Assembly: GCA_963810055.1 (NCBI GenBank) | Contig: CAWEME010000007.1 | Span: 1-64,000, forward strand | Origin: REEB95 sp963810055 | GTDB taxonomy: Bacteria; Pseudomonadota; Alphaproteobacteria; ATCC43930; CGMCC-115725 | Length of the DNA: 64,000 nt | Reading direction: 5' to 3' | Part shown: piece after piece, positions 20,501-29,274 of the stretch | How positions within the stretch are numbered: position 1 is the first letter of the stretch | Layout of the letters: each line of letters begins with the position of its first letter | Made by a program: the position numbers and the translations under genes | The notes under the pieces: generated by a model | Told to the model about the DNA's origin: nothing | The model's input: the letters and a program-made list of their open reading frames with translations, nothing else | Databases searched by the model: none

Positions 20501-20621
20501 GCGCCACGAAATTGCGTTCCTTGAGCCGGTCGCGGAAAGCGGCATGCCGCCACGCCTGCCATTTCAGCAGCAGCGATAAAGCGAACAGGATGATCGAGAA
20601 TTTCACCGTTGCGATCTTCAT
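17574..20621 (-). CDS. transhydroxylase/resorcinol-hydroxylase-like Mo-bis-MGD catalytic subunit with extra N-terminal domain
   Basis: A 1015-residue molybdenum oxidoreductase of the DMSO-reductase superfamily. From about residue 138 to the end it follows pyrogallol-phloroglucinol transhydroxylase: NGGPVFIYVKDGKIVRMTP, NPDSWEGWYWG, AHHWG (310-313), FWASDPE with D343, and FYFPGY at 527-532. These match the His, Asp and Tyr implicated in that enzyme. Unlike the known enzyme it has about 130 extra residues: a membrane-like helix at 8-20, then a segment at 25-120 (RWFAFRDGKF, NPDIKLLF, DFKLGVDGPEDL) resembling an SCP2-like fold. There is no Fe-S motif in the alpha chain, as in transhydroxylase. 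The ATG at 20621 has AGGAGGGG upstream. It probably hydroxylates or transhydroxylates a phenolic ring without O2; the substrate is unknown. Confidence 0.88.
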   Translation of the reverse strand: MKIATVKFSIILFALSLLLKWQAWRHAAFRDRLKERNFVAQFLARDEEAGRWFAFRDGKFSSGAGRHANPDIKLLFKNAALGAKLLTPPINWLNQINAQKDFKLGVDGPEDLTNWFAQTLMMAQTVGWKFGTKMPDGMIRYCNMTNGGPVFIYVKDGKIVRMTPIEFDDTDAGPWTIEARGLKFTPPRKTTLSPHGQNAKSIIYSPDRLLYPMKRVDFDPNGKINPQNRGKSGYVRISWDEALDLVANQIKHLKSTYGPGVMAVSHGSHHTWGNIGYYLSALYRFRNAVGHTQVHHNPDSWEGWYWGAAHHWGYTLRVGQSETYGTVEDCLQSCEMIVFWASDPESTSGSYGAQEGTVRRQWLKNPKLGIKVVHIDPYYNASAQFLPGKWFAPRPTTSPAMAMAIAYVWIKENLYDKEYVASHTIGFDKWKAYLLGEEDGIPKTPEWQEAETGVPAKDVRALAREWGRKRVYLAPGGWGNGHGGACRNQTGIQWARTMVCLIAMQGLGKPGVNMGNLQWGCPLDFNFYFPGYADGGMSGDLENTSMPVELYQRMPQLPTMNTPFQKIPRLFMPEAIIDGKAEGYPWVGKSIEHQFAKFSYPAPGHAPVRMLYKYGGSMIATMNNTHRHMRMYQSPNLEFVVNQSIWFEGEAKFADVILPACTNFERPDISEWAGLGGYAHHGHQQLNHRVIVFQAPAIAPMGESKSDYWIFNELSKRLGLANYFSEGVNEIDWVKRQFDASDLPERISWKEFIRKGYYVVPAEKEKLRAPVSFRWFWENRKKDVPEPQPLPSDYAGEYLKGLQTQSGKLEFECNSLKRFKDPERPPIVKYEPSWEGPHSGALFRKYPLQLLTPHSKFSYHTQGDGKDSFLLNIEDHRVNVGGWYYLVLRLNAEDAKQLGIKKHDLVKVYNDRGAVICAALPTQRLPRGVCHGYESSAIYAPMGEPGKSVDRGGVLNLLTPHKTQTKTTHSTAGANSLVQVERWDGKTEYISEAFAESKERGLPSGLRLEDRVPAQ

Positions 20622-20843
20622 CAAACCCCTCCTGCCCCGTCCGGCAACGATGCTTTTAGACCGCCCGCCGCGCCGTCTTCATCGCTCGGACACAGCGGTG
20701 ATGCAAGGGGAAGCGATTTCCCCCAAGGGATGCGATGGTGATGGAACCAAGGAAACATTTAAAGACTTGCGTTCTCAGGGGGTTAGGAATGCCCGGCGGG
20801 TGCTCTCATTGGCGGATGATGCCCGTCTCCCGGGCCCGGGTGC

Positions 20844-20857
20844 TTGATTTAAATCAA
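20844..20857. promoter_or_regulatory. FNR/FixK-type box (perfect)
   Basis: TTGAT-TTAA-ATCAA is a perfect match to the FNR/Anr/FixK consensus TTGAT-N4-ATCAA. It lies 101 bases before the UbiD start at 20959 and 223 bases before the divergent Mo subunit start at 20621. It adjoins a 12-bp CCCGGG palindrome (20829-20840). The surrounding 334-base region (20625-20958) has no gene. Oxygen-limited activation of one or both operons is inferred. Confidence 0.7.
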
Positions 20858-20921
20858 GGACACCTCCGCGCCGGGCACCAAGATGGGTATTATTGGGATT
20901 CTCGCTCAAGAAACGTCTGGT

Positions 20922-20935
20922 TTGATCGCGATCAC
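20922..20935. promoter_or_regulatory. second FNR-type box (one mismatch)
   Basis: TTGAT-CGCG-ATCAC matches the FNR consensus except for the last base. Its centre is only about 30 bases upstream of the UbiD ATG at 20959, so relative to that gene it may act negatively or belong to an upstream start. Together with the perfect box 78 bases away it makes a paired arrangement. Confidence 0.5.
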
Positions 20936-20958
20936 AGGATTGGAGAGGAAAAGCGCGC

Positions 20959-22465
20959 ATGAATGTCGCCCTCACCGACAACCGCAAGGCCCGCGTGCCT
21001 TATGACGATCTGCGCGAATGGATCGCCGAAGCCGACAAGCTCGGCGAGCTGGTGCGCGCCAACGGCTACTCCTGGCAGGAAGACATCGGCATGGCGGCGG
21101 AGTTGCTGCAACACGACGCCAAGGCTCCCGTGGCGCTGTTCGACGACATCCCGGGCTATCCGAAAGGCTTCCGGGTGCTCACCAACTTCTTCGGCGCCAA
21201 GCGGCAGAACATGACGCTGGGTTTCCCGCCCGGCCTCAACAAGGTCGAGCTGTCGGAAGCCTTTCTCGCCGATTTCCAGAAGATCTCCGACAAGCCGCTG
21301 CCTTACGAGGTGGTGAAGACCGGCCCGATCATGGAGAACGTGATCGAAGGCGACGCCGTCGACGTGACCCGTTTCCCGACCCCGGTCTGGCACGACCGCG
21401 ACGAGGGCAGGCGATATATCGGCACCGGCAGCTTCAACGTCACGCGCGATCCCGACGAGAAATGGGTCAATGCCGGCACCTATCGCGTCATGATCCATGA
21501 CGCCAAACGGCTCGGCTTCTACATCTCGCCCGGCAAGCACGGCCGAATCCACCGCGACAAATACCAGGCGCTCAACCAGCCGATGCCGGTGTGCATCGTG
21601 ACCGGCGCCGACCCGCTGACCTTCCTCATGGCATGCACGGAAGTGCCTTACGGCATTTGCGAGTATGAAATCGCCGGCGCCTATCGCGGCCGGCCGCAGA
21701 AGGTGGTGCTGGGCAAACACACGGGGCTTGCCCTTTCCGGCCAATGCCGAGATCGTGATCGAAGGCTTCGTCCAACCCGGCAACACGCTGCCGGAAGGAC
21801 CGTTCGGCGAGTGGACGGGCTACTACGGCTCGAAAATGCGGTCCGAACCGGTGCTCGACGTCAAGGCGATCTATCACCGCAACGACCCGATCATGCTCGG
21901 CTGCCCGCCGCAACGGCCGCCGGAGGAGCAGGCGCGTTATCGCGCCGTGATGCGGTCGGCGTTGTTGAAGCAGGAGCTGAAGAAAACCGGCCTGCCCGAC
22001 GTGGTGGCCACCTGGTGCCACGAGGCGGGCGGATCGCGTCAGCTCACGGCCGTGTCGATCAAGCAGCGTTATCCGGGGCATGCCCGCCAGGCCGGACATC
22101 TCGCGGCCATGTGCCGTTCGGCCGCCTATGCCGGCAAGTACGTGGTCGTGGTCGACGACGACATCGACGTATCCAATCTCGAAGAGCTGATGTGGGCGGT
22201 GTGCTCGCGTTCGGACCCCGCGACCTCGATCGATTTCATCCGCAACGCCTGGTCGACGCCGCTCGATCCGTCGATCCCGCCCGACCGCAAGGCGCAGGGC
22301 GACTTCACCAACAGCCGCGCCATCATCGACGCCTGCCGGCCGTATTATTGGAAGGACCAGTATCCGATCGTGAACATGCCCCTCCCGGAAACGGCGCGCC
22401 GGACCAAGGAGATGTTTTCCTGGATGCTCGAGGGGGCAGGACGGACAAAGACCAAGGGGCGCTAA
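20959..22465 (+). CDS. UbiD-family prenyl-FMN decarboxylase, frameshifted
   Basis: A UbiD-type enzyme of about 502 residues, first gene of the plus-strand operon after the FNR-box region. The amino half (DLREWIAEADKLGELVRANG, NAGTYRVMIHDAKRLGFY with the catalytic Arg) ends in KHTGL near 21725. The rest (LPFPANAEIVIEG, TLPEGPFGEWTGYYG with both Glu) is in another frame, so one base is gained or lost near 21727. Both halves are fully conserved, which points to sequencing error. GGAGAGG precedes the ATG. It resembles the truncated UbiD at the left window edge. In this operon with CoA-transferases it could act on an aryl-CoA or a free acid. Confidence 0.88.
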
Positions 22466-22608
22466 ACCGCCGGTTTGCATCGCGGCACGCCATCAATTAA
22501 AACGGTCCGGGAACACCGGCGTTTCCGAACGGGTCTGGCCCGGATAAACCGACCCGGATATAAAGGCCTTCGCACGCCTCAGTCATCGCCTAGGAGAGGA
22601 ACGCAGCC

Positions 22609-24186
22609 ATGGACACGATCGCCACCAAGACCAACCGGCCGAGCGCCAAAGAGGTGCGCGATCTGCGTCTGACGCTGGAATGGCTCAAGTCGGAAGGCGA
22701 CCTGATCGTGACGGACAAGGAGGTCGATCCCGACCTCCAGGTCACCGGGTTGCAGAAGCACATGGACGGCGGCTGCCCGGTGCTGTTCAACAACGTGAAG
22801 GGCAAGCCCAAGCATCGCGTCGTCACCAATCTGTTCGGCGACATGAACATCATCAACAAGATGTTCGGCTGGCAGAACGATCCCGACCGCGTCCGGAAAC
22901 TGGCTTATGCGCTGTCCCATCCGCTGAAGCCGGAAGTCATCCCGCAGAGCGAAGCGCCCTGCCAGGAGACGGTGATCGAGAAGCCGCAGAACGTGAACGA
23001 TTACATGGTGCCCATCCGCCACACCACCTATGAGCCAGAGCTGACCGTGGGCTCGGGCATCCGCTGCGTAACCGGCGCACAATTCGACGGCGGTTCGGAC
23101 CTCGGCTACAACCGCATGAATTTCCGCTGGGGCAATGTCGGGACGTTCCAGATTTCGCCTGGCTCGCACATGTGGCAGGTGGTCAACAGTTACTACGAGT
23201 CGAAGGAACGGGTGCCGATCACTGTGTGCTTCGGGGTGCCGCCGGCCTGCACGCTGCTCGCCGGCGCCGGGTTCGACTACGTCATCCTGCCCAAGGGCTG
23301 CGACGAGATCGGCGTGGCCGGCGCGGTGCAGGGCGCGCCGGTGAGGCTGGTGAAGGCGCGCACGGTGGATGCGATGGCATTGGCCGATGCCGAGGTCGTG
23401 CTTGAGGGCTATGTCGATCCCCGCGACCGGCGCTACGAGACGCGCGAAAGCGAGGAGGCCGGCGTGCAAGGCCGCTTCCATTTCCATCCCGAATGGGCGG
23501 GATACATGGGCAAGGCCTACAAGGCGCCGACCTTCCACGTCACCGCCGTGACCATGCGGAAACCCGAGAGCAAGCCGATCATCTTCGCGCTCGGCGTCCA
23601 TACGCTCGACGATCACAACATCGACACGAGCGTGCGCGAGGCGGCCATCTTCGAGCTGTGCGAGCGGCTGCAGCCCGGAATCATCCAAAACGTGGTCATT
23701 CCCTACAGCATGACGGACTGGGGCGGCTGCATCATCCAGGTGAAGAAGCGCCACCAGATCGACGAAGGCTGGCAGCGCAACTTCCTCTCGGCCATCCTGT
23801 CCTGCTCGCAGGGAATGCGCCTCGCCATCGCGGTCAGCGAGGACACCGACCCCTATTCGATGGACGATGTGATGTGGAACCTGACCACGCGCGTCAATCC
23901 GCAAACCGACATCCTCAATCCCATTCCCGGCGGCCGCGGCCAGACCTTCATGCCGGCCGAGCGCATGACCGCGGGCGGGAAACAGTGGACGGCGTCGAAC
24001 ACCGTCTTCGAAGGCGGCATGGGCATCGATGCCACCGTGCCGTTCGGCTACGAAAGCGACTTCCTCCGGCCCGTCTATCCGGTCGACCGCGTCAAGCCCG
24101 AGGATTTCTTCACCAAAGCCGACATCCAAAATGCGAAGAAACGGATGCAGGGCTGGGTGCATTCGCTGGCCAGGACGGGCCGCTGA
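22609..24186 (+). CDS. divergent UbiD-superfamily protein lacking canonical catalytic residues
   Basis: A 525-residue, uninterrupted member of the UbiD superfamily (GCPVLFNNVKGKPKHRVVTN; HIDTSV and TDPYSMDDVMWNL near the end as in other UbiDs). It departs from the rule at the active site: the GTYR Arg position is GTFQ with Q181, and the EGPFGE-W segment is replaced by a longer insertion ending HPEWAGYMG, so only one Glu (E295) remains. Phthaloyl-CoA decarboxylases are also divergent UbiDs found with UbiX and paired class III CoA-transferases, as here. It may be the decarboxylase for the CoA ester or a partner subunit for the gene at 20959. Its activity is unproven. Confidence 0.85.
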   Translation: MDTIATKTNRPSAKEVRDLRLTLEWLKSEGDLIVTDKEVDPDLQVTGLQKHMDGGCPVLFNNVKGKPKHRVVTNLFGDMNIINKMFGWQNDPDRVRKLAYALSHPLKPEVIPQSEAPCQETVIEKPQNVNDYMVPIRHTTYEPELTVGSGIRCVTGAQFDGGSDLGYNRMNFRWGNVGTFQISPGSHMWQVVNSYYESKERVPITVCFGVPPACTLLAGAGFDYVILPKGCDEIGVAGAVQGAPVRLVKARTVDAMALADAEVVLEGYVDPRDRRYETRESEEAGVQGRFHFHPEWAGYMGKAYKAPTFHVTAVTMRKPESKPIIFALGVHTLDDHNIDTSVREAAIFELCERLQPGIIQNVVIPYSMTDWGGCIIQVKKRHQIDEGWQRNFLSAILSCSQGMRLAIAVSEDTDPYSMDDVMWNLTTRVNPQTDILNPIPGGRGQTFMPAERMTAGGKQWTASNTVFEGGMGIDATVPFGYESDFLRPVYPVDRVKPEDFFTKADIQNAKKRMQGWVHSLARTGR

Positions 24187-24244
24187 GTTAGCGTCGGGAT
24201 GCGGCCCGTAAGCCGCGTTCCGCTTCCGGCCTTGGTTGAGGCGG

Positions 24245-24275
24245 TTCCGGCGGCTATCCTCCCGGGCCGCCGGAA
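24245..24275 (+). terminator. 10-bp GC hairpin between UbiD and CoA-transferase genes
   Basis: TTCCGGCGGC and GCCGCCGGAA are perfectly complementary around an 11-base loop. There is no T-tract after it, so it is a weak terminator candidate or an intercistronic stem that tunes mRNA. It lies 58 bases after the UbiD stop and 65 before the CoA-transferase start. Confidence 0.4.
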
Positions 24276-24340
24276 TCGCGTTTGAGGCGCATTCCAACCA
24301 TCGTGTTTCGGCGCCGGCCTGAAGACGAAGAGGGATAGGA

Positions 24341-25507
24341 ATGCTCGAAGGGTGTCTGGTTCTCGACTGCAGCGATCAACTGGGCTGGCTGGCCGGCCGT
24401 ATCCTTGCCGATCTCGGGGCCGAGGTTCTGAAACTCGACGCGCCGGCAACGGACCGTCTGGCCTCCGATTGGCAAGCCTACAACGTCAACAAGATTGCGC
24501 TCGACGTCGATGTTCTGACCGATGCCGGGCGGAAGCGGTTCGATTCCCTGGTGCCACGCGCCGACATCGTCATCGCCTGTTACCGCCCGGGCAGTTCGTT
24601 GGCGGCGGTCTTCGATTACGAACGTTTGCACGCGATCAATCCGCAGGTGATCGTCGTCGTCATTTCACCGTTCGGCCTGACCGGGCCGCGGGCCGGCTGG
24701 CGCGCTTCCGACATCGAGCTGATGGCGGCCAGCGGCGCCATGTCCCTGGCCGGCGAGCCAAACGGCACGCCGCTGCGCATCAGCGTTCCCCAATCCTATT
24801 GTTGGACCGGCGCCCAAGCCGCGGTCGGCGCTCTTGCCGCGCTCAACCATCGCAACGTTTCCGGCCAAGGCCAGCTCGTGGACGTATCGGGCCAAGCCTC
24901 GGTCGTCATTTCTCTCGCCATGGCGCCCGCCTTCTGGGACATCGCGCGGCAGGAACCCACGCGCGCGGGAACCTTCATGACGGGACGTTCGGTCAAGGGC
25001 GCGCGTTATCGGGTCTTTTGGCCTTGCCGCGACGGTTATTTGAATTTCATCCTCTACGGCGGAAACGCGGGACGGCGCACCAACGAACAATTGATCAATT
25101 GGGTGAAGGAATCGGGAATCGATCCCGGGGTGTTGGCGAACATAGATTGGTCCCGCTTCGATCCGACCCGCGCGTCTCAGGACGAGGTCGATGCGATGGA
25201 AGCGCCGATCCTCAAGTTCTTCGCCACCTTGACCAAGCGCGAATTTCTGGCGGGAGCCCATCGCCGCGAGATGCTGGGCTATCCGGTCTCCACGGTGGCC
25301 GACATCGCCGAGGATCCGCAACTCGAAGCGCGCGAATTCTGGCAGATGGTCGCCGGGCCGGATGGCGTCATGCGCCGCCACGGCGGCTGTTTTGCGGTCA
25401 TCGACGGCAAACGGCCCCGCCACCGCGGATTTCGGCTCGAACCCGAAGCCACCGGCCCCCGGGGCGATGCGCCGGAAAACCAGGGAAAACCGGCGGTGGT
25501 GAAATGA
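24341..25507 (+). CDS. class III CoA-transferase-like subunit without catalytic Asp
   Basis: A 388-residue class III (CaiB/BaiF) CoA-transferase-fold protein. Family blocks include AGRILADLGAEVLKLDAP, ADIVIACYRPG, ISPFGLTGPRAGWRASDIEL and GQGQLVDVSGQASVV. The segment that normally carries the catalytic Asp reads ISVPQSYCWTGAQ (147-159), with Cys154 where Asp is expected. In benzylsuccinate and phthalate CoA-transferases one of two subunits similarly lacks the Asp. Its stop overlaps the next CoA-transferase start (ATGA), so I infer a heteromeric enzyme with the 25504 product. Confidence 0.82.
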   Translation: MLEGCLVLDCSDQLGWLAGRILADLGAEVLKLDAPATDRLASDWQAYNVNKIALDVDVLTDAGRKRFDSLVPRADIVIACYRPGSSLAAVFDYERLHAINPQVIVVVISPFGLTGPRAGWRASDIELMAASGAMSLAGEPNGTPLRISVPQSYCWTGAQAAVGALAALNHRNVSGQGQLVDVSGQASVVISLAMAPAFWDIARQEPTRAGTFMTGRSVKGARYRVFWPCRDGYLNFILYGGNAGRRTNEQLINWVKESGIDPGVLANIDWSRFDPTRASQDEVDAMEAPILKFFATLTKREFLAGAHRREMLGYPVSTVADIAEDPQLEAREFWQMVAGPDGVMRRHGGCFAVIDGKRPRHRGFRLEPEATGPRGDAPENQGKPAVVK

Positions 25508-26724
25508 GCGGCGTCGTTCAGGCCCTCGACGGGGTCAAGATCGTGGAATTCGGCGGCTATGCCGCAGGGCCGCATATCGGCAAGATGCTTGCCAATTTCG
25601 GCGCGACCGTCGTGCACGTCGAAAGTCGCGAACGTCCGGACGGCTTCCGCCTGCAATATCCTCCGTTCAAGGGCGGGCAACATGGCGTGGATCGCGGCGC
25701 GACTTTTTCGTTTTTCAACAATTCGAAGTTTGGGATCACGCTCAACTTGAAGAATAGCGAAGGTACGGCCTTGGCGCGCCGGCTCATCGATTGGTGCGAT
25801 ATCGTGATCGAAAACATGCGGCCGGGCGTCATGGCGCGTCTCGGTCTCGGCTACGATGTCCTGATCCAATCCAATCCCGACTTGGTGATGCTCTCGACCT
25901 GCAACATGGGACAAACCGGCCCGCGCGCCGATACGCCGGGTTTTGGATCGCAATTGTCCGCCCTGGCGGGGTTTTGCGGACTGACCGGCGTTCGCGACGG
26001 TCCGCCCATGTTGCTGTACGGACCTTACATCGATTTTATCGCATCGACGGTGGGCTCGTCCGCGGTGCTGGCCGCGCTGGATCGGCGTCACCGGACCGGG
26101 AAAGGCAGCCTGATCGATCTGTCGCAGTACGAATGCGGCCTCATGTTCATCGCCGGGGCGCTGCTCGATTGTCATCATTCGGGACGCATCGCCGAGCGGG
26201 CCGGCAACGACGATCCGAAGGCGGCGCCGCATGGCGCCTATCTGTGCCGCGAGGATAAATGGTTGGCCCTGTCCTGTTGGAGCGACCGGGATTTTGCCGA
26301 GTTGGCGCGGACGATCGGCCAGCCTGGGCTGGCCTCGGATTCCCGCTTCAGCCGGCTTGCGGCGCGCCAAGCCAATCGCGCCAGCCTCGATGCGTGCTTG
26401 GCCGAATGGTGCCTGACGCAAGACGCCGGGGAAGCGGCCGCGTTGCTGCAACGGGCCGGGATCGCCGCCTATCCGGTCAACACCATCGCGGATCTATTCG
26501 AGGATCCTCAACTCCGTCATCGCCGGACCTGGCGCAAGCGCCGCCATCAAGTGATCGGCGACCAGGCGTATTATTTTCCGGGGTTCGATCTGTCGGCCAC
26601 ACCCGGCGATATAACCTCGCCGGCTCCGTTGCTCGGCGGCGATAACGAGACCGTCTATCGGGAATTCCTGGGCCTCGATGAGGCCGAGTTCGAATCGCTG
26701 CGCTCAAAGGGAGCCATCGACTAA
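25504..26724 (+). CDS. class III CoA-transferase, catalytic subunit
   Basis: A 406-residue class III CoA-transferase. It shows IVEFGGYAAGPHIGKMLANF, DIVIENMRPGVMARLGLGYD, CNMGQTGPRADTPGFGS and the catalytic loop LLYGPYIDFIAST with D177, the residue that forms the acyl-aspartyl anhydride in this family. The ATG overlaps the preceding stop by four bases, so the two subunits are made in step. With UbiX and UbiD in the same region, the pair is a candidate for activating an aromatic (di)carboxylate with CoA from succinyl-CoA, as SptAB does for phthalate. The actual acid is unknown. Confidence 0.87.
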   Translation: MSGVVQALDGVKIVEFGGYAAGPHIGKMLANFGATVVHVESRERPDGFRLQYPPFKGGQHGVDRGATFSFFNNSKFGITLNLKNSEGTALARRLIDWCDIVIENMRPGVMARLGLGYDVLIQSNPDLVMLSTCNMGQTGPRADTPGFGSQLSALAGFCGLTGVRDGPPMLLYGPYIDFIASTVGSSAVLAALDRRHRTGKGSLIDLSQYECGLMFIAGALLDCHHSGRIAERAGNDDPKAAPHGAYLCREDKWLALSCWSDRDFAELARTIGQPGLASDSRFSRLAARQANRASLDACLAEWCLTQDAGEAAALLQRAGIAAYPVNTIADLFEDPQLRHRRTWRKRRHQVIGDQAYYFPGFDLSATPGDITSPAPLLGGDNETVYREFLGLDEAEFESLRSKGAID

Positions 26725-26737
26725 CGCGCGGGAGTCG

Positions 26738-27450
<713 letters not shown>

Positions 27451-27458
<8 letters not shown>

Positions 27459-28203
27459 GCTCGGCCTCGCCCAGATAGACCTCGCGCACGCGCGGATCGG
27501 CAGAAATCTGCGCGGGCGGACCTTCGACCAGAATCGCGCCGTCCACCAGCACGGTGATGCGCTCGGCGAAGCGGAACACCAGATCCATGTCGTGCTCGAT
27601 CAACAGAACGGTGACGGTACGCGGCAGCTCGGCCAGGGTGGCGAAGAGTTCCGCGCTCTCGCCTTCGGGAACGCCCGCCGCCGGCTCGTCGAGCAGCAGC
27701 ACGCTCGGCTCGAGCGCGAGCGCGAGCCCGATCTCGAGCAGGCGTTGCCGGCCGTAGGGCAGATTGCATGTGTGCTCATGGGCGCAGTCGAGCAGTCCCA
27801 GCCGGTCCAGGAGCGCCGCCGCTTCCTCGATCACCGCGCTATGGCTGGCGAGGCTTCGCCACCAGCGGGCGGTGGCGCCCTGCCGTTGGGCGACCGCGAG
27901 CGCTGTCGCTTCGAGCGGCGACATGCCGGGGAAGAGCTGATTGACCTGGAAGGTGCGCGCCAGGCCGCGCGCGACACGGCGATGCTGGGGCTCGCCGGTG
28001 ATATCGACGCCATCCAGGATGACCCGCCCCGCGGTGGGCGTGAGCGCGCCGGTCAGCAGATTGACGAGCGTGGTCTTGCCGGCGCCGTTCGCGCCGATGA
28101 GCGCCTGCCGCGCGCCGCGCTCGATCGAGAGGTTGACGTCGTTCGTGACGGCGAGCCCGCCGAAGTGCATGAACAAGCCCCGGGTTTCGAGAGTCGCGGT
28201 CAT
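27451..28203 (-). CDS. LivG-type ABC transporter ATPase
   Basis: A 250-residue ATPase, uninterrupted. Walker A is GANGAGKTTLVNLLTG near 35-50, then GLARTFQVNQLFPGMSPLEA (LivG-specific), the signature NLPYGRQRLLEIGLALA, Walker B VLLLDEPAAGVPE and LIEHDMDLVF. The ATG at 28203 forms an ATGA overlap with the stop of the permease gene. The frame is open upstream, but that part belongs to the permease in a shifted reading. Confidence 0.9.
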
Positions 28204-29248
28204 GCTTTTGCTCCGCGCGCGTTCAGCGACGCCCGATCCGGCGCAGGACGCCGCCAACCGGGACGCCAGCCCGAGGATGCCGCCGCGGGCGAAGAAGACC
28301 AGCGCGATGAACGCGATCCCCGTCCAGAACTGCCAATACTCGGGGCGTGAGCCCCGAGAGCAGATATTGGGCGACGATGAGCGCCAACGCGCCGACGATG
28401 CCGCCATACAAGCGTGCCCGCGCCGCCCAGAACCACGACCAGCAGCGCCTCGGCGGATTTATCGAAGGAGAGCACGTCGAGCGAGACGAACTGCGTCGTC
28501 TCGGTCAAGAGCGCTCCCGCGATACCGGCGAATATCGCCCCGATCGTATAGACCGCGACCAGACGCCGGCCCACCGGCGTGCCGAGCGCGGGCATGCGCC
28601 GCCCGTTCTCGCGGATGCCGCGCAAGGCAAGGCCGAACGGCGAATGAACGATGCGGCGGATGATCAGAAACGAGAGGAACAGCACGACGATGCTGTAGCC
28701 ATAGGCGGTGCGGCCGTAGAGATCGAAGCGCCAGACGCCGAAGAGCGGCCAGATATCGACCCCCTGCAATCCGTCGGCGCCGCCGGTGAGCCACCGCATC
28801 TTGTTGGCGAGCTCGAACAGCATGAGAGAGATTCCGAGCGTCACCATGAGCCGGGTCAGGTCCGAGCCCCGCAGCACCAGGAAACTGGTGGCGAAGCCCA
28901 AGCACGCCCGCGACCAATCCGCCCACCGCCAATCCGCTCAGCGGCTCGCCCCAGCCTTGCTGGGCGAGAATCCCGGCCGCGTAGCCGCCCAGTCCGAAGA
29001 AAGCCGCGTGCCCGAGCGAGATGACGCCCGCATAGCCGAGAATGAGATCGAGCGAGATCGCGAACAGCCCCATGATCGCCACCTGGCTGAACAGCACCAG
29101 CTGTCTGCGGCAGCAGGAAGTAAAGCAGGATCGGGGCGATCCAGAAGACGTACTCGGCCGGCCGCCAGGCCGCCAGGCTTCGCAGATACGCGACCTCGGC
29201 GTGATAGCGCGGCAGGACCGCGTTTTGGACGAGACTTCCCGGTTTCAT
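28200..29248 (-). CDS. LivM-type ABC permease, multiply frameshifted
   Basis: Inner-membrane permease of the second importer, about 345 residues. Its parts are read in several frames: MKPGSLVQNAVLPRYHAEVA to YFLLPQTAG, then LILGYAGVISLGHAAFFGLG, then TRLMVTLGISLMLFELANKM to VVVLGGAGTL, then YGGIVGALALIVAQYLL, then WTGIAFIALVFFARGGILGL. Shifts fall near 29100, 28905, 28415, 28345 and perhaps 28250. The order and content of membrane segments are normal, so I read this as a badly sequenced but real gene. The ATG at 29248 with GAGAGG is preferred to the TTG at 29278. A perfect inverted repeat (29254-29270) covers the ribosome site. Confidence 0.72.
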
Positions 29249-29274
29249 GCCGCGCCTCTCGTCGAGAGGCTCGG

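Noticed and set aside
18411..20579. A 722-codon plus-strand open frame opposite the Mo subunit gene
   Set aside because: It lies entirely antisense to a well-conserved gene; its composition (many Arg, Asp, His, Val) is the usual mirror of GC-rich coding sequence and has no family features.
20959..22465. Pseudogene call for the frameshifted UbiD (and similar genes)
   Set aside because: Conservation is complete on both sides of the shift, and the same type of shift hits essential genes, so sequence error is more likely.
22609..24186. Firm naming as phthaloyl-CoA decarboxylase
   Set aside because: Context fits, but residue-level comparison with the known enzyme cannot be done from memory; the substrate remains open.
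24352..25503. Upstream extension of the second CoA-transferase frame, giving a 790-residue protein
   Set aside because: The first 384 codons are a shadow of the first CoA-transferase in another frame; the second protein starts at the ATGA overlap at 25504.
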